Of a DNA stretch of 64,000 nt, positions 1-9,400 are shown one piece after another; position 1 is the stretch's first letter; the number at the start of each line of letters is the position of its first letter. The notes beneath the pieces are model-generated. The model was not told where the DNA came from and ran no database searches. It saw only the letters and a list, made by a program, of their open reading frames with translations. This stretch comes from Archilochus colubris. Its lineage: Eukaryota; Chordata; Aves; Apodiformes; Trochilidae. Position numbers and translations under genes: made by a program. Where the stretch lies: positions 16,567,127-16,631,126 of the forward strand of contig CM041092.1 in assembly GCA_023079485.1 (NCBI GenBank), in the 5' to 3' direction.

Positions 1-256
1 CATGGGCTTCTCCAGCTGGGGTCAGGCCACCATCCCACTATGAGCTGCCTCAGGGGGCTGCCAGCAAGAACCCTTGGGCAGACAGACCTGGAGAAACCAT
101 CTTGGCACAGTTTGCCATACACACATAGAGCCCCCAGCATGGGAATGATCCAACCCAGAAGGGGCAAGCCGTAGGGCTGGCAGCCCTACGTGGCCACTCA
201 TCACCAGGCATTACTGAATAAGGACAAGGAAGAGGACCCGTCCTTTCCACCTATTC

Positions 257-302
257 CACTTCCAGTAGTCTCGCAGCACCACTTCCAGTAGTCTCGCAGC
301 AC
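257..302. repeat. 23-bp perfect tandem duplication
   Basis: Two identical 23-bp copies lie head to tail (257-279 and 280-302). The perfect match suggests a recent slippage or duplication event. It has no coding context. Confidence 0.9.
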
Positions 303-1679
303 TCTCAAGTGCCCTTGGATTTATCCTGGCTGGTGGGAGTCCATCCTACCCTCCCCATGGAATACATCCTGCCTGCCCCAGGGAGTGCTGGCAGTTGCAG
401 AGGACAGCAGGCCGTGGAGGGCATGCGGGGTTCCGCTCTGCTCCACTGTCTCTTTCATTTTCTGGAACAAAGCAGCCTGTTTTCACCAGGAAAGAGTTGG
501 CAGCATCCCACCCCCTAGAGATAGGGGACCATCATCCAAGCTCAGCTCATTTTCATAGGCCTTTTCCTCCTGAATAGGACAAAGCAAGCAACAGGCAAAG
601 GTGGTCACGTGGACAGCAGTTTAATGAACATATAAAAAGTAGAAACAGGCGGAACACGATGGAACAAGGAGATTTGAGAAGCGAAAATATGCACAAGTAA
701 GAAGTAAGCAGAGACTTTCCCTGGACAAGGGCCAAAAAGTAGGCATGATTATAAACAACCAAAGTTGACTGCTTTCTGTATGCAGAGAAACATGGTAGAA
801 ACAGATGTATTTGATTTCCTTTACAGGTTGGAATATTGAGCATTGATTGCCTTAAGACAAACACATGATTTTACAGGTTTCATTCTGAAATGACCCCGTT
901 GATCTGAACTTGCATGTAGGTAGAGGTGCAGATTGGACAAAGTATTGAAGTTTTCAGAAATAAGACTCTTGATCTCAGGAGAACTGAATGGAGATGAAGC
1001 TGTGGACTGAGCAAACACCTCCCAGGGGCTTGACAGGGCAGTGGCCAAGCACATGGCCCCCAAGCCTGGGCCCCATCAGAAACCCGGGGAAAGCAGCCGG
1101 CAGGCAGCAGTGTCGTTTCTCCGGCAGCCCCTTCTCAGCCCCCCACCAGCTGCAGCTCCTGCCTTTTTCTCCCTAGCACTGGCGTGGGGTTGGGATGGGA
1201 CTGCCAGGGGAACAGCAGATGCTGCCAAGAGGCCGCTCATTGCCAGCATTTCATGGGGTCTTTAGATGCTGCAGCCAGGAGGTGCCAGCTCCAGAGAGCT
1301 CTGCCTCCACCAACCTCTGGGTTCTCCCACCGACTTGCCATGCCTGCATCTGCCAGCCACTGTCAGGTGCATAGGTATGCAGCCTTTAGAGGTGCCCCCT
1401 ACATGGGTGCAGCCTCATTAGATGCCCTCTATGTGGGCATCTGCCCCCTCTCAGTACAGACCCTGGCACCAGCCCCTTGCAGAGTCCATCACCCTCTGCA
1501 CACTCCGCCAGCAGCACAACGCTGCACACCTGACACAAAGCACTTCTGCCATTTTCACACCCCTGCACGCTGCCCCTGAACTCCACACCACTTCGTCCCA
1601 GTTACAGTTTGCAAGGGCATCCTGGCTAACGCACATCCTATACCCCTCACAGCCAGCACAGCCCAATGCACACTGTCCA

Positions 1680-1857
1680 GTGCAATGCTGAACTGTGCCA
1701 TGCTGTGCAGTGCCGTGCTGTGTTGTGCAGTGCTGTACAGTGCAGTGCCCTGCAGCACAGTGCAGCGCTGTGCAGCGCAGTGCAGTGCCATGCTGTGCAG
1801 TGTCGTGCTGTGCCGTGACATGCTATGCCGTGACATGCTATGCAGTGCAGTGCACAG
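1680..1857. repeat. Degenerate decamer-like minisatellite
   Basis: About 180 bp is built from variants of TGTGCAGTGC and TGTGCCGTGC in imperfect register. It lies immediately upstream of the TMEM198 CpG island. Open frames crossing it on both strands translate to Cys/Ser/Val-rich low-complexity peptide and are not genes. Confidence 0.85.
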
Positions 1858-1929
1858 GTCCTTGCTCGGCACCCCCGGCTGTCTCACCTCATGCCGCCCA
1901 CCTCGACGCTTCTGCAAAACCGTAGCGCG

Positions 1930-2790
1930 TGAGACAGCGCACACTCCACTCCCCCTCCGCCCCCCCCCTCCCTGGACTCCGCAGTGCCCGCGCACTCCGC
2001 GTCTCCCCCTACGCACCGGAGCACCCGCCACCCCGTGGCGCCCCCCACCCCATCCCGACGCCCCGCCCCCCCCGCGGAGAGAGGCCCCGCCCCCCCGACC
2101 GGCGCGGTGACGCCGCGCGGTGACGTCAGGCGGAGCTGTCCGCTCAGCACCGCGCGGCGGGCCGCCCCGCCAGCATGCGCGGGGGCCGAGGCCGGGAGCG
2201 CCGGGCGTCGCGGGGCCGCCGCCGCTGCGGTGCCGGGAGCGCAGGTGGGAGCGGGCGGGGCGCGGCGGGGCGGAGCGGGAGGGGGTGGGGCAGCACGTGG
2301 GGGCTCGGGAGGTTGGGGGTGTGCTGGGCCCCTGGGGGCAAGGGCCCCGGCACCAGGCTTCTGATCCCGCAACCGCGGATACCCGGGATGGGCGCGAGGG
2401 GCCGGGATGGGCGCCCGCGGGACCCCCGCCCCGAACAAAGAGAGGGGCGGAGCGGCCCCTCGCCCCGTCGGCCCTTGCGGCCGTCGCTTAGCAACGCCTC
2501 GCCAGCCCCGTCGGCCCGGGGCCCGGCAGCCCGGCGGGGGCCGGTGGGGCCGGCCGGGGGGCAGCTCCGGAGGGAGCTGCAGTCGCCGCGAGGCTCGGCC
2601 CTGAGCGCTGGTCTCGAGCCCCCGCTGTGCTGTGCCCTGTGAGGCAGGGAAAGGGAGGGCAGGGGGCCCGGGGCAGGCCGCGGCGGGGAGCCCGGGGCGG
2701 TGGGGAGGGCGGCAGCAGGTGGGTAAGTCCCGGCGCCAATGAGCGGGCGCTGGGCTACCCTAGCAACAGTGCTCGCGCCAATGGGCGCCG
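1930..2790 (+). promoter_or_regulatory. CpG-island promoter and noncoding first exon of TMEM198
   Basis: The stretch is very GC- and CpG-rich compared with its flanks. It holds a full palindromic cAMP-response element (TGACGTCA, 2121-2128), two CCAAT boxes (2736-2740, 2778-2782) and two RFX X-box-like sites (2483-2495 and 2754-2767). A strong splice donor GTAAGT at 2723 could end a 5' UTR exon that joins the acceptor at 4262; a second plausible donor lies at 2245. The start site cannot be fixed from sequence alone. Assignment to TMEM198 is by orientation and proximity. Confidence 0.75.
2121..2128. promoter_or_regulatory. Consensus cAMP-response element (CRE)
   Basis: TGACGTCA, the exact palindromic CREB/ATF site, lies inside the CpG island upstream of TMEM198. 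CREs in CpG-island promoters are often functional. Occupancy here is inferred. Confidence 0.6.
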
Positions 2791-3764
2791 GGAGCTGCCT
2801 GCAACGCTGCCGGAGAGATGGGATGTCCCGGGCGACCCTTCCCCACTGCCCCGGCCCCCGCCTGGCGTGGGTTGAGGGGCAGGGATGTTGCTTTCTGCCC
2901 TCCCTCTGCTCCGCCAGCCCTGCTGTGCCATGCTAAGCCTACGCTGCCAGCCGGCCTGTGCCATGCCTCGGCTCCCTGGGCACAGAAGGCCAGCGGAGCG
3001 CATCTTTTACCCTACACGGCATCACCTGTCCCTGCACCTTGCTCCCGGGATCCGCGGTTAAAGTCCAGTCTTGCTTAGCATCCCCCCAGGGGCTCAGGCA
3101 GGGTGGACAGGGGCCCAGCACTTAGTGTCCCGCTCCCTGGCCGCCTACTTCCCTGGGATTAGGGTCTGAGCTTGGCTTCCCCAGGGGGATTTGCTCAGGC
3201 TGCCGTTTCCTTCCCCAGCTAGAGGGGAGGAGGCCAGCAGCAGGCAAAAAGGGTGCTGGTGGAGCCCACCCCAGTGCTGGGCAATAGAGAGACATGACTG
3301 CACCCTTCCCAGTGCTCTGGTTTTTTGAGCTGTTCTAAGCCACATTCTTTAATGTGGCACTTGGAATGACTAGTGCTGGCACAGGGACAATGAGTGACAA
3401 TAAACTCATCCTAAACCAACTGAGCCTGGAAAAATGCCAGGGGAGCAAAGGGATGCTAGAACTGGCTTCAGGTGGGAGTGGGCAGACAGCTCTTGTAATT
3501 AGGTTTAAGCTGGAGCTGGATCAGTCTTTGCAGGGGATTATGACCCCCCTGTCTGCGTAAGCGCTGTGGGGGGCCCAGTGACCTCCTGCTTGGTGTCCTG
3601 GCATGGCTCCAGCTTTTTGGGTGAGCATTTGAGTAAGGGGCAGCGCCAGCCAGGACAAGTCCTGCTCTGGGACCATGGGCCAGGCTAGAAGGGTTGGATG
3701 CTGTGTAGGGGCCTGCTTTGTTTTAACAAGGACACTGTGAGCTGGAGTGGGGATGAAAAATAGC

Positions 3765-3905
3765 CAGAAATATGATTAGAGGATTGGAGAAAATGCCTTG
3801 GAGTACAAGCTTTAAGAGCTCAATCTGTTTAGCCTATAAAAATAGAAGACTGAGGGGTGACTTAATTACCAAGCATAATTACTTCACAGACAGAAAATAC
3901 CAGGT
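3765..3905 (+). repeat. Ancient CR1-like LINE fragment in TMEM198 intron 1
   Basis: The pattern matches, in degraded form, the CR1 segment reading roughly 'gat..gagggctggag ... ttcagcct ... gaaga..ctgagg.gtgac'. Many substitutions and no clear ends mean it is old. It is the only recognisable content of the first intron, about 1.5 kb (2723-4262). Family assignment is from memory of the CR1 consensus. Confidence 0.5.
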
Positions 3906-4350
3906 AGTGGAAGTCTCCCGTTCATTAAAGCAGGGAAAGGGTGCCAGAGAGACAGGGACAGGAAATTGAAGCTGCAGACAAATCAAGTACCGTGTCCTGG
4001 CAGTGAAGCTCCCTAGGGGTGCAGATGGGCTCCCCAGAGACTGCACTTCACTGCAGCCATTCTCCAGGTAATGGTCTGTGCCCCTGAAGCCCCCGTGGGC
4101 CAGGGCAGATGGGGCTGTTCCCCCATTCTTTTCCTTCTCACCTGGGTAGCGAGGGACCAGAGTGGGTTTTCTGGTGGCTGGGTGCTGAGTTGTGGGCATC
4201 ACTGTTGGACACATGCCAGTGGTGCCTTCATCCCCCTTCTCTCTCTCTCTCTCTCTCACCAGCTGGGCTGCGTGCTGGGGCACAGTTTTGCCAGCAAGCC
4301 ATGGGGCAGGAGTGGGGATTTTGATGCCTCTCCCGGGAGCCCCCAGAGCC

Positions 4351-6228
4351 ATGACTGCAACAGTGCAAACGCTGCGGTTCAAGCTGTTGCCGCATGAGCC
4401 GGGCCAGGAGTGGGGGCACAGCTGCCAGCAGGAAATCGAGCGTCGCTACCAGGTGGTGCCCTCTGTGGTGTGTGCCATGTGCTGCCTCTTTGGCATCATC
4501 TACTGCTTCTTTGGTGAGCCAGGACAGCCCAGTGGCTGGCGGGTTAAGTGGAAAGAAGGGGAGAGGGAGGATGTGGGGTTGCTGGCCATCCACCCCCTGA
4601 CTGCAGTGGTCTCTTCACAGGCTACCGCTGCTTCAAGGCTGTCATGTTCCTGACAGGGCTGATGTTTGGTTCCATCATAATCTTCATGTTGTGCTACAAG
4701 GAGCGGGTGCTGGACACGCAGCTGAGTGTGGAGGCCTCAGTGGGCATTGGGCTGGGCATCGGGGTCCTGTGCGGTCTGGTCACTATGCTGGTGCGCAGCG
4801 TTGGCCTTTTCATGGTGGGCCTGCTCCTGGGGCTGCTGCTGGCAGTGGCCACGCTGGTGGTGATGGAGCAATTCTACCACCCGTCAACAGTGTGGATCCC
4901 CATTGCGCTGCTTCTGGGTGTGGGAATGCTCTTTGCTGTCCTCACCCTTCAGTGGCAGCGCTTCTTCACCACCCTCTCCACTGCCGTCTTTGGCAGCGCC
5001 ATCATGACCGTCACCGTTGACTATTTCATCGAGCTCTTCCTCCTGGTGCAGTACATCTACGAGCGTATCAAGGTGGCCCCTGCTCGTCCAGTGTGCTGGT
5101 ACAGCTGGGTTATCCTGGGCATCTGGCCACTCCTCACGGCGCTGGGTGTCCTGGTTCAGTGGAAGGTCACAGCTGAGGGCTACTCCCACACTGAAGGTGT
5201 GTGGGGGGCTGGAGGAGATGAACATGGCATGGGATGGGTGCAGGTCCTGGGTGTGGGGGTTCCCAGCATCCAGTTTGCATGCACAGATAAAGGGGTTTGG
5301 GACTCTGTGGGGGCACATAACTCAAGGGAAGGCCTGAATGCACAAAACCAGGGCTGGTTTGGGTGCAGGGAGGATTTTGGGGTGCTCCTTGGACTCACAG
5401 ACCCCTCTACCCTGCAGTGATCATCAGCCGGCAGCAGCGCCGCGTGCAGCTGATGCGCATCAAGCAGCGGGAGGACCGAAAGGAGAAGAAGAAAAAGCGG
5501 AGGCCCCACCACCCGCCAGCCCACCAGCACAAAGCCCACCCACCTGAGCCTGCCTACCGCCGCAAACCCAACCCTGTGCGCCGCTTCGATGGGGACGTGC
5601 TCTCCCCTGTGAGTCCTGCGCCCAGGGTAGAGATCTCCCCCGGCCTCCAAGGGCCTTCCTTCTCCATGCGGGTGGGCTGGGGCACGGAGAGGGCAGAGGT
5701 GCCCAGAAGCAGCTGGCATCCAAGCTCCTCGAGGGACAAAGCCAGGACATCCCAGGGGCTGAGCAGCTCAGCAGGGGCTGAGCTGGGACATGCCCACCAC
5801 AGAATGCTTCAGCCTTTGCAAGATAATATAAACCAGTGGCCAAAAGCAATGCAGCCAAAGTGAAAACAGGTGGTGGGCAAGGTGCAAATTGTGCAACCTG
5901 GGAAATTATGGGGCTGACCACCCTGCTACAGCCAGCCCCTGGAGTGCTCAAGTGCAGGGAGCAGGTGGGATTGCACAGAGCAGGTTCTGGGAAAGGTAAA
6001 CTCTGCAGCAGAGCTTAGGTTGGGATGGAGTGTGCCAGGAGCAGAGCCCTCCTCACTTTCTGTCCCCCCTCTTTCAAGCAGAGCTACATCCAGAGTTTCC
6101 GAGAGCGGCAGACGGGGCCATCCCTGAACAGCCTCATCACCAGCTCCCACGCTGTGGTGGACCTGGACTATGACTGCAGCTCCACCATGCCCCTCACCAC
6201 GGGCTCCGGCCCTGCTGTGCGGGTGTAA
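4351..6228 (+). CDS. TMEM198: TMEM198, seven-pass transmembrane protein
   Basis: Four coding exons: 4351-4513, 4621-5196, 5418-5608 and 6082-6228, with phases 1, 1, 0 and GT-AG borders. They give 358 residues, against about 360 in human as I recall. The ATG follows 88 bp of 5' UTR in the same exon, whose acceptor at 4262 has a (CT)n pyrimidine tract. The large second coding exon holds most of the seven hydrophobic segments, beginning YRCFKAV. The third has a basic cluster ([11 protein letters not shown]). The last carries the conserved SYIQSF and the C-terminal VRV. The family is a membrane protein reported to scaffold LRP6 and casein kinase in Wnt signalling. The product has the full expected length with no disruption. 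The 3' UTR runs 6229 to about 7470. Confidence 0.96.
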
Positions 6229-7449
6229 GCCAACCCAGTGACCTCGAGTGACACCAGCACCCCAGCCTGCTCCGACAGACCCTTGGGACAGGTGGGGCTG
6301 TGCCCTTGGCCCCGGGTGGCCACGTGTGCCTCAGGGCTGTGGATGGAGACCCTTCCCAGGGACACATGGACTTGACTGGGTGAGCCCCAGCTGCCCATGG
6401 GGACCAGAGGTGTTGGAAGAGCCCTCCAGCAGTGACTCAGCTCAAGCACTGAGGACACCAGCACCCATGGGCATGTGGTGCGAGCGGCTCTGCTGGGGCG
6501 GGGGGTCCCTGAGCCCCTGCTGCTGCGTGTTTCCCCATGGCCTGGGCACACTCATCCTGCATCCCAATATCTCCCTCCCCATGTTTCAGCCCCCCTTTCC
6601 CAAGATCAGCTCCTTACACCTGCCCCTGCCCCATTGCACCCCCCCCAGCAACTCCCCAAGTGCCTGTGTCCCACATCCTTTCCTCAAAGAGTAGGTCCCA
6701 CAGCCCTTCTCCCCCCAGGAACTCCCCTGAGCATGTGTGCCCTGTCCCACCTTGGCCCTGAGAGCAGCTTCCAGGTAGCACTTCCCAAAACCTGCCTCCT
6801 CAGGAGGTTCCTCTGCTCTAGATGCTCTCCCTGCCCCTACAACCAGCTTGCCTCTCCCCCCTTCTCCCAAGCTGGACCAGGGTGGTCCTGGGGCAGAGGC
6901 TGACAGGGCCAGGTGGTTCTTGTGAGGGTGCTGCCCTGGGCTGATGCTCACGTACCCCCTCAAGTTGTTTTGATGGGAGACAGGACGCTGGCTCCAGCCT
7001 TTGAGCAGAGGCTGGGCTGCCTCAGGGACATAGGGACCCCCATGGCATCAGAGGCCGTCGCTGTTTTGCTGGCGACTGGATTTTATAGCAGCCAGCGGGG
7101 ACCCTGGGGTTGGGCCAAGCCTCTGGATGGGGCAAGCCAGGGCAGCAGCCCCTGCCCAGAGCACTGCTGCAGGCAGAGGCTCCTGCCTTGTATATATTTC
7201 TCTTGCTGTGATTTGTATTAATTTATTCTGGAGTGAGCCAGGACTTCCCCATGGCCAGGCAGGCAGGATAGCAGCAAAACTGGAATGGGGTACCCCGCTG
7301 CTTTGGGAGTCCCCCCCTCAGCCCAGCCCTGCTGCCCTGGGAACTGCATGTTTCTGCCAGGCGACCCCCTCTCTGCAGCGCTGCGCCGCCGTCCCACTTT
7401 TCAGTCTCTTTTGTAAATGTGCCAAACACTGCTGAGGCCATGGCCACAC

Positions 7450-7455
7450 AGTAAA
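7450..7455 (+). terminator. TMEM198 poly(A) signal (AGTAAA)
   Basis: An AGTAAA variant hexamer about 1.2 kb after the TMEM198 stop is the last good poly(A) signal before the converging OBSL1 transcript. I saw no canonical AATAAA in the 3' UTR. Cleavage is expected near 7465-7475. Confidence 0.6.
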
Positions 7456-7574
7456 GAGCCTTTCAGAACTTGGCATGCAGGGCTGGGGGGAAGGGGTGAG
7501 GGGATGCTACTTCTAAGAGACCCTGGGCTTGCTCAGGTGGAAGAAGCCATGTCAGAAAAGAAAAAAAAAAGCTG

Positions 7575-7580
7575 TTTAAT
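7575..7580 (-). terminator. OBSL1 poly(A) signal (ATTAAA)
   Basis: On the minus strand ATTAAA lies about 135 bp past the OBSL1 stop (7714-7716), followed by a T-rich run at 7560-7570. The 3' UTR is therefore short. The converging TMEM198 signal is about 120 bp away on the other strand. Confidence 0.75.
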
Positions 7581-7713
7581 GCAGGGCCCTGAGGCCAGAA
7601 CAGGCTGGGGATGGTGTCTATGTGTCCGTGCATCCTGGGGAAAGCATGGTCCCATCTCCCAGCAGCAGCATCCATCCATCGGTGTGCAGGCCCTGAGCAC
7701 CTCATTCTGGCTT

Positions 7714-9400
7714 CTAGCTCCCTGTGGTGACAACAGGAGTCAGGGAGAGCTGCAGTTGTTGGGGCACCCAAAGGGAGTGTCCCAGCAAAAGGGGGCACAG
7801 ACCCCACATCCAGCCTACTCCCCCCCCCCCCAGTGGTTAGACCTTTGCAAGTAGTGGAGGTGTAGGGACAGGGCTCCCAGTGTCCTCCTGTGAGCCATGG
7901 TGGCACTGTCAGCCCCAAGTGGTGGCCCCCTGGGTGACCCCTCACCTTCCACAAGGAGACGGGCGGTGGAACGGTCATCAAAGGCATCACAGGTGTAGGT
8001 GTCCTCGTCCTCAGGGCCCACACGGTGGATGATGAGCGTGCGGTAACAGTCCAGGTTGCAGATCTCATACTTGTCACCAGCAAAGATCTCTGTGTCCCCA
8101 CGGAACCAGCGCACCCGACCCCGGGCGTGGGACACAGTGCACTCCAGTATCGCTTTGTGCCGTGCCAGCACTGTCTTGTCCCGCAGTGGCTTCACGATCC
8201 GAATGGGCAGCGCTGTTGGGTGGGAGCAGTTGGCATTGTGGGGTGAATGGGTTCCCATGGGGTCCCCATGAGCTGGCCTTAGTGCACCCCAACCGGGCCA
8301 GCCCTCGGAACCCTTGCTGGTACCTTCCACTGACAGGCTGGCCTCCGAGCTGACTGTCCCGGCCACAAAACGGATGAGTCCCGCGTCCTCAGGGCACACA
8401 CTGCAGAGTAGTAGGAAATGCCGTGTCCCTGGGAAGGGAGAGGCTGGCTCAAGGGGATGGTGGTGGGCACCCACCTGCAGGCAGGATCCTGCTGCACATT
8501 GCATTATGGCCCAGGCATGCTCATCCCACATCCCAGCATCTCCATCCCCATATTTGAGGCCCCTGTCCCCAAAAGAACTTCCTAGTGCCCGCCCTACCCC
8601 ATCACCCCTCTCCTGAGGCAGAAGGCACTGATTCTGCCTTGTCCACACAAAATCCTCTTGCTTGAATTCAACCTCTCCCAACACAAAACCGGGTGTGGGG
8701 CTGCCTGCACCCCCAACCTTCTTGACGTATCTTCACTGTGCTGGAGACCTTGATTTTCTCCCCATCCCGGAACCAGTCGCCCTTCACATCCTCATGAGAA
8801 GCCTCGCAGGTGAAGACAGCGTTGTCACCCTCCTGTACTTGGGCATCCTGCAGGTCCTGCACCATGTGGACCTGGCGTTCTGTGGGCAAGGGGAAGGGTG
8901 CCAGGGTGGCCAAGAGCCAGGGGGTGCATGGGGCGCAGGCTTTGGGGGTGCACATGTACCCAGGCCATACCCTGGACATGGAGTGTGGCAGAGGTCTGGC
9001 AGTCGCCTGCATCACAGGTGTAGGTACCGGCATCGGCCATCTCACAGCGGCTCAGCTGCAGGACACGGCGCCGACCCGCTGAGTAGATGCGGCAGTTGGG
9101 CCCCGGCCGCAGCTCCTGCCCATCCTGTCCCAGAGAGCACGTAACCAGGGGTGCAAGCAAGCAGCACCCTTCTGCTTTGCACCTTCCTCCCCTGCCCACT
9201 GCTCCAGCAGGGAGGACGGTGGCCAGGGAGTAAAGCAAGGAGAGACATGGCCAGGCACTGCTGGAGGGGACTGAAGTGAGCTCTCACCTTGAACCACTTC
9301 ACCTCCACACTGGGGCGAGACAGCTCGCATTCAAAGATGGCTACTCCTGTCTCCGGGACACCGATATCCCGTGGTACCTTCACCATAGTGACTGGAGGCT
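7714..9400 (-). other. OBSL1 C-terminal exons: two split Ig domains and a tiny last exon
   Basis: The third-last and second-last Ig domains are each split in two. The first split is phase 0 after WFK (9288-9400 plus 8971-9124). The second is phase 1 after IRQE (8718-8879 plus 8324-8428). The final Ig (7946-8212) ends LLVEG in phase 1. The last exon supplies only eight coding bases, giving Gly-Ser-stop (7721-7714), after a good pyrimidine tract and CACAG acceptor. The human protein ends LLVEGN as I recall, consistent with this tiny terminal exon. Confidence 0.85.

Larger units (their letters stand above)
1..1929. other. Left flank without a recognised gene
   Basis: I find no open frame here with a recognisable domain, conserved residue pattern or exon-like splice context. 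The stretch is ordinary GC-moderate DNA with two tandem repeat tracts, listed separately. In mammals CHPF lies head to head with TMEM198 on this side. I looked for its N-terminus on the minus strand next to the CpG island and did not find it, so CHPF is either further left or elsewhere. Confidence 0.5.

Noticed and set aside
1555..2110. Overlapping open frames through the TGTGCAGTGC tract
   Set aside because: Translation is repeat-derived Cys/Ser/Val peptide on one strand and His/Ser peptide on the other; no splice context.
8324..8411. Alternative OBSL1 acceptor at the CTCTGCAG near 8411
   Set aside because: Using it would remove the strand HFLLLCSV between IRQEG and the PEDAG turn; the upstream CCCAG acceptor restores a full Ig domain in phase 1.
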